In this document: positions 34,231 through 49,526 of the stretch, piece after piece
Layout: the number at the start of each line of letters is the position of its first letter
How positions within the stretch are numbered: the first letter of the stretch is position 1
Assembly (NCBI GenBank): GCA_030340625.1
Contig: JAOPHQ010005738.1
Location: 5,001 to 69,000 of the forward strand
DNA from: Merluccius polli
Lineage: Eukaryota > Chordata > Actinopteri > Gadiformes > Merlucciidae
DNA: 64,000 nt
Direction of reading: 5' to 3'
Made by a program: the position numbers and the translations under genes
Notes under the pieces: model-generated
Told to the model about the DNA's origin: nothing
The model's input: the letters and a program-made list of their open reading frames with translations, nothing else
Database searches by the model: none

Positions 34231-37200
34231 ATCCGAGTGTGTTTTGTCGGGAGTGCACGCTGGCGCGTCTTGCTGCCGCTACTCACCGGCTGTTTTTATT
34301 GTTTTATTGTGTTTAGTAAGCTCACCTGGCTTCTCGGTTAAAAATGTTGCCCGCCAAGTTTCTCTTTTGGTCGGCACTTGCCTGGATTACATTGTCGATA
34401 TTCCACCGACCCGTGGCTGGTCTTTTCCAGTACTCGGCTACAGAGCTCCTCCGGCTACGTTTTCACCTGTTTGAGCCTCCACCTGCGGTGCTCCGCCCTC
34501 GGGACGACATTCTCCTGCCCCGCCGACGTTACATCCACGAGGCTCCCGCCAGAACTTCCATATCGACAACTCCAAACCAATAAAATCCTTCTGGTCCTCT
34601 CGCAACCCCGTGGCTCAGGTCGCGGCGGAGGTCTCGCGATAATTCACCACGAGAAGTGGAAAGTGATTCCCGTCTCTGCCCTGCATCCAGCTCATTTGAG
34701 TGCTAGTGGTGTGCGATACTGCATATTTTGGTATCGATCCGATACCAAGTAAATATGGGCCAGTATCGCCGATATCGATACCGATACCGATACTTTTCAA
34801 TAAATAAAGTGGATGCTTCATTGAATTGCTAAATCTCAATTAATTTTCATGACCTCAAGTGTTTTTTGTGATGTTTCCTTTTTTATTATTAAATAGTTAG
34901 AGAACAAAGTTTATAATTAAATAGAAAATGCTTTATTATCAAGTTTTTTGCTTTGCGTCACGTGACTCGCGTGATGGCGCAACATCTCAACACAAGAGGG
35001 GGAGGGGGAGCAAAGTGTTCCTGCTCTGTGCTGACACAGGAGCAGCGAGTTCGGTGACCTGGCTGTTTCCTCTTTGCCGAAACCGCAGCATTGCAAACAA
35101 GAGCGGAACTTAAAGTAAAGAATCGATCCCAACAGGCTAGTATCGATCCGATACCGATACCGACTTGGTATCGATACTATCGATATTTGGATCGATCCGC
35201 CCACCACTATTGAGTGCATTGCCTGTAAACTGTCTGGTCCTACTCCCACCATTGTGGCCACTGTTTACCGTCCACCTAGGCCCCACTCTGAGTTTTTAAA
35301 TGATATTGCTGCTCTACTCGCCCATCTCTCCACTCTTTCCCCTAATGTGATTCTGCTGGGCGATATCAATATACACCTAGACAACACTACTCTCCCCCTC
35401 ACCCGTGACTTCTCATCCTGCCTTGAGAGCTCTGGTTACCACATCTTCACTGACTTCCCTACCCATATTAAAGGACATACACTGTTGCTCTGTTCTCACT
35501 CCCTCCAACTGCACAGCTGATCAACTCCCCATCACTGACCACTTCCTCCTTTCATTTAATGTCACACTCCGCCTATGACCAAGCCACCACGTCTCATCTC
35601 ATTCCGTAATATCAAGGCCATAAATCCTCACACCCTCTCCTCCACCATCACATCTATACCGGACCCGGACTACTCTTCCTCCTCTGATGAACTGGTTCTC
35701 CACTACAATAACTCGCTTACTACCATTCTCAACTCCCTCGCTCCTGTTAAAACTCGGTTTGTCTTGTTCTCCCATTCTGCCCCTTGGTTCACCCCTGAAC
35801 TCCGCTCCATCAAGTCCAAAGGACGTCAACTTGAGTGTCTCCATAAAAAGACTGGTCTCACTGTCCACCATGACATGTACAAAAATCATATCTTACAGTA
35901 TAAGGACTCTATCGCTTCGGCCAAATCCACTTATTATTCCAGTCTCATCTGTTTCAACCATGGCAACTCCAAGGCACTCTTTTCACTCCTCAACAAAATC
36001 CTTCAACCCCCAGATCTCCTACCCCCCCCACCTGTACTCTTCAGACACGTGTGACTCTCTCCTTCTGTTTTTAATCAGAAAATCTACAAAATCCACCAGC
36101 ACTTGAGCCCCACTCCCTCACCTCCCCCCTCCTCTGAACCTCTCCCCTACAGTTTGCCATTTTCCTCTTTCCATCTCCCTGATCCCTCTGCTATCTCTGA
36201 TCTCATCTGTAAATCAAAACCATCCTCATGCCAGTTAGATCCCCTCCCTACTGCCTTGGTCATATCCTGCCTCCCCTCACTGCTCCCTCTCATTGCTGCT
36301 ATCATCCACTCCTCTTTCACTACTGGTTCTGTTCCCTTACCCTTCAAAACTGCTGCTGTCTCCCCAATCCTTAAAAAACCTGGTTCAGATCCCAACAACT
36401 TCAATAACCTCCGCCCCATTTCCAACCTACCTTTCATCTCCAAAATACTTGAGAAAATCGTTGCTTCTCAACTCCATTCCCATCTATCTCAAAATAGTCT
36501 ATACAAACAGTTCCAATCTGGTTTCCGTCCCCGTCATAGCACTGAAACGGCCCTTCTGAAAATCACCAACGACCTTCTTACTGCAGCTGATTCTGGTTTA
36601 CTCTCCATCCTCATCCTCCTTGACATGAGTGAGGCCTTTGACACAATTTCCCATACCATCCTCCTCAATAGATTATCCTCCATCGGCATCACTGGCATCC
36701 CCCTTGACTGGTTCCACTCCTATCTCTCAGACCGCACTCAGTTCATCCAACTCAAATCCTTCCGTTCCCAACCCTCCCCCATCTCCTCTGGTGTCCCCCA
36801 GGGCTCTGTCCTGGGTCCCCTCCTTTTCATTACTTACCTCCTTCCCCTGGGCCTTATTTTCCGTAAATTTAATATTCTTTTTCACTGCTTCGCGGATGAC
36901 ACCCAGCTCTACCTCTCCACCAAACCCAACTCCATCCTCCCTCCCTCCTCCCTGACAGATTGACTTTCTGAACTGCAAACCTGGTTCACCTCTAACCTTC
37001 TCAAACTTAACAGTGATAAAACATAAATCTTTCTAGTTGGTACTAAATCCACTCTATCCAAAGTTGACAGTTTTTCCCTCTCAATTGACAGCTCCATAGT
37101 TTCCCCCTCCCCCCAGGTGAAGAGTCTGGGTGTCATCCTCGATGGCTCACTCTCCTTCAAATCCCATATCAACATCACCACCCGCACTGCCTACTTCCAT

Positions 37201-37824
37201 CTTCGTAATATAAATCGCCTCCGTCCCTCCCTCACCCCCCACACCACCTCTATTCTGGTACATAGCCTTGTCACCTCCCGTATCGATTACTGTAACTCTC
37301 TCCTCTTTGGTCTCCCCCAGAAATCCCTCCATAAGCTCCAACTGGTCCAGAACTCAGCTGCCCGTATCATCTCCCAAACCCCCTCTTTCCACCACATCAC
37401 CCCCATCCTACAGCAATTCCACTGGCTTCCAATTAACTTCCGTATTAACTTCAAAATTCTCCTTCATACCTTCAAAGCCATCCACAACCTCGCCCCTCCC
37501 TACCTGTCTGACCTCCTTCACACTGCCACCTCCACCCGCTCCCTCAGACCCTCCTCTTCCATCCACCTCACTCCCCTCTGCCCGGCTCACCACCATGGGG
37601 AGCAGAGCTTTCAGCCGCTCTGCTCCCAAACTCTGGAACTCTCTGGAAATATTGACTCCCTCCCTCAGTTCAAATCCTCTCTCAAAACCCACCTTTTCAG
37701 GACAGCATTCTCATTGTAGTTGTCATGTTTTTACTTGCACTTTTAATGGTTTTGTTATTTGTTTGCTCTTGTTTTAAATTGTGAAGTGTCCTTGAGTGTC
37801 TTGAAAGGCGCTTCGAAATAAAAT

Positions 37825-37858
<34 letters not shown>
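34231..37858 (+). mobile_element. L2-type LINE, inactive
   Basis: Endonuclease part: PRGSGRGGGLAIIHHEKWKV before, and GPTPTIVATVYRPPRPHSEF with ILLGDINIHLD after, a hAT insertion. Reverse transcriptase part: LRPISNLPFISKILEKIVAS, GFRPRHSTETALLKI, DMSEAFDTISH, SGVPQGSVLGPLLF and CFADDTQLYLS with the ADD box, then RIDYCNSLLFGLP. The tail is CTTGAAAGGCGCTTCGAAAT, ATAAAATG and (TTA)n, typical of fish L2/CR1 LINEs. Frameshifts near 35500 and 35575, stops at 36052, 36961 and about 37024, and the hAT insertion make it dead. Confidence 0.88.
34704..35209. mobile_element. 506-bp hAT MITE inside LINE, TSD TTGAGTGC
   Basis: Ends TAGTGGTGTGCGATACTGCA and …GATCCGCCCACCACTA, rich in GATACCGATA motifs, flanked by perfect TTGAGTGC (34696-34703, 35210-35217). 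It splits the LINE endonuclease reading frame, so it is younger than the LINE copy. Confidence 0.92.
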
Positions 37859-37861
<3 letters not shown>

Positions 37862-38173
37862 GTATACACACTAGTATATAGTATACATACTATATAGTAT
37901 ATATTACGGTGGCCGAGAAGGGTCACAACACATGCAAACACTAGCCTAGTCCTAACTAGACCTTCGTACTCATTTCATTCAAACTAAAGGTCTAGCAGAG
38001 GTATTTCAGATACCGAGAACACGGTACTCAGAACATGTTAAGAATCGGGCTTCTTCATTGGTTCTCATGATGCGCCTGCGCGTTGTGATGGCCTGCGTGC
38101 GGGAGAGAGGTAGGTCTACTTCTGTTTTTTCGATGTTTGTTAACGTTTTAATGATTCAGGTTGCGTTTTAATG

Positions 38174-38262
38174 ATTAGGGTTAGGGTTAGGGTTAGGGTT
38201 AGGGTTATGGTTAGGGTTATGGTTATGGTTAGGGTTATGGTTAGGGTTTGGGTTAGGGAAAT
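38174..38262 (+). repeat. interstitial telomere-like repeat
   Basis: Five or more TTAGGG units then degenerate TTATGG/TTAGGG units. Shorter tracts of the same kind lie at 26100-26126 and 27213-27262 (inverted) in the foldback. Confidence 0.85.
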
Positions 38263-38717
38263 GTCCCGGCTACGCTATGACTGTAGGAAACGGAAATAGC
38301 ATGCTTCAAGGATCGAACCAATCAGGGAGCAAATTCTTGCATACTAATTAGGTAAGTTATCGTGTTCTCGCCATAGAACACGGCTTCATCCATAGACAAA
38401 CGATTTCTCACTTGAAGGCGGGTGCTGTTGAAGTTTAAAACCTATTGGCTCTGCCCAGTGCCACTCTGGACCTGCCTTAACCAATCGCTAACGTTTGGTC
38501 GTGACGTATTTCATGCGCCAGAAACCACGTTGCGCGCAGTATACAAACGGCAGATGCAGTGAGCATTAGCATTAGCCTGGTTCCGCCCGCCTCCGTACTT
38601 ACGCTCAATAACTGAAATTCGCGCACGACCTCTACGTCACTGTTCTCAGGCCGCGCCTGCTGTTCGCTGATTGGAAGGCACATTGGAGGGAAAATAAATC
38701 GTTCTAACATACAGCAC

Positions 38718-39184
38718 CATAGACATACATAGACGCCTCATAGACTGACGCTGCCCGTTAGAGCTGACGTAGCAGCGCGGCCGCCATCTTGGAAGGGGCC
38801 CCAGTGCGCCCCCAGTGCATTCATTTCTATGGAGGAAGGTGTATCCCCAACTACAATAATAAGCATAACTCCCCAAATTTTTACCGGATTTTCACACGGT
38901 TTGGTTTGTTACAAATGGCAGAGATTTATTTATGATACAGGACGAATTATTATTATTATTATTTTTTTTTTTTAAATAATAAGAATTATTGTTCAATCTT
39001 ACTTGTTAAAGGTAATCCCACACGATCTGGTGTCAATACTGCGCCGTAAGCTGCACAACATACTGGCATAGCTTGCTCTCCCGTTGACTCCTATGCTAGA
39101 CTAGAGTGAGGAGTCCCAACCAATATGGCGGCAACGCTGGGTTACGTTTCATCACGTCATGAGGCGTCTATGTATATGTCTATG
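38718..39184. mobile_element. P-like MITE copy 2, TSD TACAGCAC
   Basis: Ends CATAGACATACATAGACGCC / GGCGTCTATGTATATGTCTATG-type with perfect TACAGCAC (38710-38717, 39185-39192). About 90 percent like copy 1 by eye, same orientation, with an ATT expansion at 38948-38962. Confidence 0.87.
39003..39069 (-). pseudogene. remnant THAP-domain first exon in P-like MITE copy 2
   Basis: Minus strand reads MPVCCAAYGAVLT from 39069 and ends at donor gtaagatt. It shares the frame break of copy 1 and the His codon near the end has become AAC. Confidence 0.65.
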
Positions 39185-39274
39185 TACAGCACGGCCAGAC
39201 CTTAGTACTGAAGTGAAATGAAAATTGAGCGGAAGTACGTAGGCGGGCGGAGCCACGAGCCAGGCTATGCAAAC

Positions 39275-39774
39275 CATAGACATCTTATACATAGACGGAG
39301 CATTGGCTGCTGTGGCGCAAGAAATTCGGCGGCCATCTTGGAGTGGTGATGGGGGTGGGGAGCAGCATAGATTGACAGTTGACACGTATGGCCAGGAGAA
39401 GAAAACAAGGATGCCGAGCTGGTGTTCAGCGTATTCCTGCTCAAATGAGCGGATGGTCGAATATAGAAATCGCGGGATTACTTTTCACAAGTAAGATTTA
39501 ACATTACCGTACTATTGGTTGTATTTTGTGAAAATAATATTACACGCCAAAACATGTGTCCTTTATCATAGCTACACATATGACAAAAAAAACGCGTGAA
39601 AATCAGTGGTATTCAATGAGGTATGATTAATTAAATGCACTGACAGTTCATTGCTCCTGCCAAACGAATGACACCGAGTGGAGCGGATCACCACTCCAAG
39701 ATGGCGGCCCCGCGTCTCGTCAGCGCCAGTAGGCAGTAGCGCTCGATGCGCCGTCTATGTATAAGATGTCTATG
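39275..39774 (+). mobile_element. P-like MITE copy 3, TSD ATGCAAAC
   Basis: Ends CATAGACATCTTATACATAG / CTATGTATAAGATGTCTATG with perfect ATGCAAAC (39267-39274, 39775-39782). A different subfamily from copies 1 and 2 (interior mostly unlike) but with the same CATAGACAT…ATACATAGACG ends. Holds an intact THAP-type first exon. Confidence 0.87.
39411..39493 (+). CDS. THAP-domain first exon carried by P-like MITE copy 3 (partial)
   Basis: ATG at 39411 opens MPSWCSAYSCSNERMVEYRN then RGITFHK, exactly the start of a THAP C2CH finger (C-x4-C spacing and the TFHK ending of a THAP first exon), stopping at donor gtaaga. In THAP proteins this exon is spliced to the rest of the finger; no second exon is visible before the element ends. 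Probably a remnant of an autonomous P-like transposase gene, or a captured THAP exon. Confidence 0.6.
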
Positions 39775-40578
39775 ATGCAAACACCACCTGCAAATTCAGA
39801 AAACACTTTCATCGATTACACAACACGTGCGATGCAACTTCCAAAACACACGCATATTCACAAAACACCTGCAAATTCAAAAAAACACCTGCAAACTCAG
39901 AAAACACCTGCATTGAGTTCACAACACGTGCGTTGCAAATATTCACAACACGAGCAAATTAGGGAAACGAACTGCAAGTAATGACAACGGAAATGTTTCC
40001 GGGGGGACCATAATATCGGACGGACCCATAGCTGGATTGTGCTACAAGAGGTACGTGTTTCTCTTTTATTATGACAGACTTGTCGATGTGCTCTGATAAC
40101 GAAGTGGTTTTGTGTGTTTTCAACATATTAAGTCATTGTCCCCATAACGTATTAGTCCATGCAGATAATTGTTAAACGTTCTCCAAACGTTATGGGGACA
40201 ATGACTTAATAAGAAATTCGTTTGTGTTTGTGCGTGTGAACTTGATTTTGTGTTGTGAATGTAAACTCAGCTGTCATAACAAGGAGCAGGAGAGCACCTT
40301 GTTAACCTCTTAGTATAGCCTACTACATGCTCAAAACATCAGCTCATAGCATTGTTTATTTAGTGTTCGGCTTTATCTTTTTAGCACTTTGAACTGGTAA
40401 GATGTATTCCAAAGAATTTAACATAAAGACAGGAAATGTGTGCAATAGAAGTAGGCATGTTTTTGCAACTGAGAGTAAACCATGTTGTACTGTATACTTT
40501 GTTACAATATACTTACAGTATTAATTAATGAAAAATATGGTATGGTTCTCCATTTTGTTATTGGTTCATTTTCCATAG

Positions 40579-40854
40579 GTGACAGGAGCCAAAGAATTTG
40601 AGAGGCTTGCTGCCGTCGCCAAGCTGGTGCTGGTGTTGCCCCATTCAAACGCAGATGCTGAGAGGGTGTTTTCACTTGTGGGACTGAACAAAACGAAGAC
40701 CAGAAATAGCCTGGCGTTGGATGGCACCCTGTCCTCAATAATGGCCACAAAGATGGCCGGCCTGGAGCCCTGCTTCAGATGGGAGCCCCCCACAGAGGTC
40801 ATCAAGGCCTCCAAGAAGGCCACAGGCCAGTACAACCTTGCCCACAGATCTTGA
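40579..40854 (+). pseudogene. hAT transposase C-terminal exon (dimerisation domain)
   Basis: After acceptor ttttccatag, 91 codons to TGA: KEFERLAAVAKLVLVLPHSN, ADAERVFSLVGLNKTKTRNS, LALDGTLSSIMATKM. This is the hAT family C-terminal dimerisation region ('LP.SNA..ER.FS….K.. RN.L…L…'). It is intact as an exon, but the catalytic exons are absent from the window. A domesticated gene's last exon is an alternative. Confidence 0.7.
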
Positions 40855-41060
40855 AAAAAAGAAAATGACTAACCAGCTTCTGATCTGCATACCTCATTTT
40901 TAGTTATTTTTGTCATGTGTTGATCCATTGTATTGCTTAAAAAGGCTGATGTTTAAGCACTGTAAGCACTGTTATTTGTTGCACTGTTTTGTTTGCTGAA
41001 ACGTGTGGTGGGAGGCTTTGAATAATGAAAAATATTTCTCCCTAACTTATCTTGTGTCAT

Positions 41061-42900
41061 TTTTTGCTAAACATAAATCATTAAGTGCTCTTAAGAAAAC
41101 AATTAATAACAATATAGGTTAGGTTTCAGTGAAGAATTAGTTGAATACCATTGTAATCAAAATGTCAATCAACCTACCTTGGTCAAATCTTAAACACAAG
41201 TCTATAATTTAATAAGGCTATATTGTGGTACATAGACATTCATTGAGGCACAACAATAGTTTTTTGGTTGACTGTTCAGCTCAAGTTTAGAAGGCCCTAC
41301 AAGTCATGATCAGATGAACATGAATCAGAATAAGTTCAGGTATGGCACATCTTTAGCATACCACCCAAAAATCCACTTGAATGCAGGAAATCACATCAAC
41401 TTAATCCAAAATTTCCTGGGGGTGGACCTTCAGCTATGTATTTGCTTCACAGAATGTAACCAATGTTGTCCATCTCCAGTAGGCCACCCCTATCAATGGC
41501 TTTGGGCCCCACAAACCACCAGAATGCAGGGCACAACATGGGTACAACGCCAAATTAATTCTAATTCCCTGATATTTGAGCCACCAACATGTGTGGCTGC
41601 GTGCGGGGCAAAATTTTGGTCACCCCCGACAAAATCTCACTCCAAGGTTTTTTGAAAAGTTGGCAGCTCTGTGGTTAGCCTACAACATTAATAACTAGTC
41701 TGGTACATCAACAAATGGTTGGTCATACAACATTAATAACTATTCTGGTACCCATTACATCAACAAATAGGATTAGCCTACAACATTAGCGGTCTGGTGG
41801 TTTGCGTGAACAGGGTGGCCTGGGATGTCCAATTCCAGGCCTGAATTATTGTTTCAGTCCACCCTCGTTTATTGTGTTATTAGACATTCGTTAAGTTGGT
41901 ACATTTTTATGAACACCATGTGTTCTGATACCACACTAGGGCCATCTAGTGCTCCGTTGAGCAGGTACACCTCAAAGTAAAAAAATATTCATAACCTCTT
42001 GTAGAAGTGACTCAATAAATTTCCAACTAAGAAAGTTAGATACAAGTTAAATATGATTAGGTTATAAATTGTATGATAAAATGCAGAAATACCCATTTCT
42101 CATTTTCTCAGCTGCACTAAATATGCATGTGCATATGCACATGCGCAAATATGCATGCAAAAATCATATCCAATTATTGTTTGGTCTGGCATCACGATGG
42201 TTATTATCATGTGTTTTAGATCATAGGCTACATGCATTACCTCATTGCAAATGTATTATTCTCCATTAGATGGCGTTCAACTACCGGTAGTTCAGTTACC
42301 AGGCAGACTTGCACTGAGAGCTCTGTCCTCAGAAAACCTTGGTCGTCCTGTGTCCACGTTAATAAGGGAGGTTTGTCAAATGCATATTTTACGCCCACCA
42401 CAATAAGGCCTAGCCTACTAATACAAACTCCTGGATTAAATTCCTAATGGTCACATTGTGCCTATTTGGCCTCCAGCCTGTGTTATTAATCATGCAAATT
42501 GACAAAGATCTAGGCTTACTTGAATATTGAAGTCTTGAATGTCTTGAAGAACAAAATGAATCATTTAAAAGCTGGGGCTGGTTCTGAATATGCTTTTATA
42601 GATAGGTCCAACCTGAAAAGAAAGCATGACCTCACTGCTTCTTAGACTCAGTGTTGTTTGATTTTTGTCCTCTAGATGTCGCCCTAGGCTCCTCGTTAGT
42701 TCATATTTTCACCTGTGGTGATTACTATGTAATGATGTCCTTCACCTGTGTTTTGTGTATTCTATTCAGTTTGCCTTGCTCTGCCTGTTCTGTTTTTTCT
42801 CCAGACTCACAAGAGAGCCAAACTTTCACACATAAAAACACATCCCAATGCTCAATCGTCCAATCATACAAGAAAGCTACATCCAGTAATAGTATTTATA
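41061..42900. other. intergenic, nothing recognised
   Basis: No coding sequence, RNA gene or repeat ends that I can support; short direct repeat of CAACATTAATAACTA(G/T)TCTGGTAC at 41683 and 41729. Confidence 0.4.
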
Positions 42901-42903
42901 CTC

Positions 42904-45900
42904 TTTATTTCTTTGAATAAATTTGATCAAATGTAAAGCAAACATTTGAAATAGGGATTTAACATTTTTCTTAATAGCAAACCTTAACACCATCAAAATA
43001 TTGTAACATTATTCATACTTACATAGTGTATACAAGACATGAGATTTATTCAACAGACTCACTGACCCCATATACAAAATCTCAAAGTCTTTTAATCCAT
43101 TGTTTCCTGGTTGTTTAAGCTGGTGCAAATAAAGGAATCTCAGGTTACTTTCGTGTGTGTGTCAAATGTGAGGAGGGGGGGGCATTGTCCAACCAAAGCA
43201 GTTTTGTTTGTCTTAGATATCAACCTTTACTTTTCTAGATGTTCACTGTATGCTGCAACATGGGACATTCCAGTGCCAGTGTCTATCCTCAGAAATGACG
43301 TTGAGAATATCGTTACGGACCGACCGACTCTTGGAAGACTGGCTGTCAAAAATGTCATTACTACATATATTACTACATAATAGAATGATGCACAATGACC
43401 CTCAGAGCAACCACACTGGCCAACGTGCTATTCCCTTAGAGAACCAGCAGGTGGTGCTCACACACAACACTGGCCAAACTGCTATTCCATTAGAGAAGCA
43501 GCAGGTGGTGCTCACATACAACGACACTTTTTTCTTTCCTTTTTCCTTTTTTTTTAAATTATTTTTTTTACAAAATCATAATACACCTCGAAGAGCCCAG
43601 GTCGACCATATTTATAGGAAAGACTATGGTATGTTTGGTATTTTACAATTGAGGTTGATTCAATGACCCAAATGTGAACTTCCATCATAAAAAAAGTAGT
43701 TCTCTCTCTTGTCCAAGCTTACCAAGAGGAAATAGTCATCTCAGACATATTTGAGTTAACAACAGCACAACGTCGTGAAAGCAACAGTTAAACTACATAT
43801 CGTTGGGGTGAACAGTCACAAGGCAGTGTTTAGCCTGAGCAAAAACACAACAGTCTGGTTAATACAACAGACGTTTTTTGATGATTTCAACACATATACA
43901 GTATGGCTATCATGATAAACGGAATATTTTATAATATTCTTATATTAACAATATTTTACAATGTGCAAGAGAAATTAATTTGAAATAGGACTTTGTTATC
44001 CCCCCTCACAGACTGTAACCTATTTATATGACTAACATTCCTATACATTGGAATAAGTGAACTGACAACAAATGATTGCAGGACGACGTGAAACGGGTGA
44101 GCTCATGGAATGATTCGATTTGATACAGAGGTTTTGTGGCTCGTTCATATAAGCTGCATATGGGTTTCGCTCTGTGCTTTAAAACTGTATCTATAAAGTT
44201 ATCTATGTTGTCTTCCTTTCACTCTCACACTCTCATGTTGTAAAAATGAAATTAGTCAGTCATCTGACAAACAAATAAAAATGCCTATCTGAACATACAG
44301 AGCACATGGTGTGCCCAAGTACCCTATATATCCTAATGATAGACATATGCAGGATATGATTAGATTAAACAGTCAGTTCATATTTCCTTTTACAAACAAA
44401 GTGAGGAGAAGTGCTTCTCTTATGACACAAACCACGCTCATGTTTACACACACAGGCCCTCACATGGAGACAGACATACATGTGTGGGCGCACAGACACA
44501 CTCAAACACACAGACAAACACCTGCATACTGACAGACAAAGATTGTACACACGGTTCCTGAGTATGAACTGCAAAATGTTGGTTTTGGCTCTATTGTAAA
44601 GAAATTGGCATGCTCTCTGTTTCCACAAAAACAAAGCTAGACAAGTGCAGTTCTCTGCTTTAGAAGATACTGACAACCAAAAGCAAAGTATATCACAATT
44701 GAAGAATTAAGTATTTGATAGTAACACAGATGATTTTTAATTGGTTTAAAAGTAATTGAATATAACCTTTTGTCCAATTAATCCATGAGTTTATTGTGTT
44801 GAAAATGTATTTAAAAAACAGATGTAGTTGATAAATTGTTCAAGGTTTAAGTTGAGGTTTGAGACCATTGAGTTTTCACTAACAATGACAGATTATGTAG
44901 GCAGATTAAGTACAAGGGATCAATAGAGGTGTACTATGACACTGAGGATTTCTAATGATGCAGAGAATCTATGCAGTACAACTGCAACTGCAACCGAGAG
45001 ACTGCAAAAGCATTCACATGAAATTACAAGCATGTAGATTATATTCTTTATTGGGCGAAACAGGGACACATGCATCACTTTGGAATTCTGAGGGACCAAC
45101 GGTACATTCAAGCCTTCCCTGCCTTGCCACCTGCTATCTGTAAAGGGGCACTCCTCACACAGCCACTGGCCAAACACCTGACACCTGCTCCACCTCTGAC
45201 ACTCGGTTTACCTGATAGCCAATACAACACTCCCAACCACTGGCACAACCCTCCCAAACACACACACACACACACACCAATGTACACACATAATGACACG
45301 TGGTACAGACTGCCGATGCAAATGCAAATGAATGCGGAGAATATGCAAAAAAAGAAGAAAAAACAGTCATTTAAAATGATAAGAAAGAAAGAAGAAACAA
45401 AATCATAAGCCCAAGCATCAGATGCATGTTGCAGAAAACATCACCACCATGGTGATTGTTGATAAGCAAGCATTGCCATGGTAATAAGCAAAGCAGTGTC
45501 TCTGTCTCTCTGGACTTTATCCTCACACTCAGACAATATGAAACACTGGGAGACAAACAGGAGGAAGAGATGTAGAAGCCAAACATGAGGTTCATACCCA
45601 ATGTCTATGTGCTCTCTCCATTGGGGGTCTGCTCCTGGATAAATTAATAAGAAAAAGCGTCCTGGTGTATTGAACCAAACTATTCAGGTTAAACCACAAG
45701 ACAAAGGACATTGCCATAATAACTGACCTCACACAAAGGAGTTAAGCCAAATGCTGTTTGGATGGGTGGTTGCCAGTCAAACGTCATTCACCCCAGTCAC
45801 ACCTCACTCAAGATAAATTGCACTGATCTCGATGTGGCACCGTATATGAGGGTGCTGTACTGCACTGCACTGTAGATTACAGGCCTTATGGAACAATAAA

Positions 45901-46062
45901 CCTGTACATATTGTGTAAACTAAGCCTATATTACAGTAGTCTGGATGAAGACAAAACAGGGGAGATAAACAGAGAGATGAGTCGAGCCAAACCGTATTGA
46001 GTCAACAATTAGTTTGCCTGCTTGTCCTTCATCCAACCGTGTACTCTTCTACTGCAGAGACT
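42904..46062 (-). other. atxn1: probable atxn1 3' UTR
   Basis: Follows the atxn1 stop on the minus strand; low-complexity is rare and minus-strand AATAAA signals occur at 45048-45053 and 42904-42909. Long 3' UTRs (several kb) are known for ATXN1. The end point is a guess. Confidence 0.4.
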
Positions 46063-49288
<3,226 letters not shown>

Positions 49289-49526
49289 TGTCAAAGTGTG
49301 TATCAACAACCTGTTGGGTTTCTTCTCTAATTGTTGTTTGTGTCTGTGTCTCTCTTTCTCTCGCCGCGTTAGTGGCTGGGTCCAGGGTGTTGGGTTGTCT
49401 CAGGCCTCAGTCTCAGGTGCCACACTACAGAGGATGGAGTCACACAGCTCACTGAAGGAGCTTCCTGCAGTTCATGAGGAATCATTTCTGATTGGCTCAG
49501 AACATCCACAACCCCCACAAAGTAAT
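49289..49526 (-). other. atxn1: atxn1 5' UTR segment of the first coding exon
   Basis: A good minus-strand acceptor (TTCTTTTTCCCCTCAG, ending at 49527) precedes 238 bases upstream of the start codon with no other in-frame ATG. The boundary is predicted, not proven. Confidence 0.5.
49369..49485 (-). promoter_or_regulatory. upstream ORF (38 codons) in atxn1 5' UTR
   Basis: ATG at 49485-49483 opens MIPHELQEAPSVSCVTPSSV and ends …PGPSH at TAA 49371-49369, 80 bases before the atxn1 start and in a different frame. A second minimal uORF (ATG TTC TGA) lies just upstream. Human ATXN1 is also known for uORFs in its leader. Confidence 0.4.

Larger units (their letters stand above)
37942..39266. mobile_element. 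hAT-like element (TAGCCT ends)
   Basis: TAGCCTAGTCC … GAGCCAGGCT between direct repeats ATGCAAACAC at 37932-37941 and, after removing a later P-like insertion, 39267-39274 plus 39783-39784. Same TAGCCT ends as the composite at 28482. Inner inverted repeats CTCCGTACTTACGCTCAAT / ATTGAGCGGAAGTACGTAGG flank the P-like copy 2. Confidence 0.55.
37905..40050. mobile_element. TACGGTGGCC-type element, left part with nested insertions
   Basis: Starts TACGGTGGCCGAGAAGGGTC, related to the end at 8382. Subterminal ACACCTGCAAATTCA-type repeats at 39783-39965 correspond to its left half after removal of nested elements. No matching right terminus was found; the hAT-like transposase exon at 40579 may be part of it. 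Confidence 0.45.

Noticed and set aside
45070..45408. 112-codon + strand frame downstream of atxn1
   Set aside because: Low-complexity His/Thr and poly-Lys from (CA)n and A-rich DNA; lies in the probable atxn1 3' UTR.
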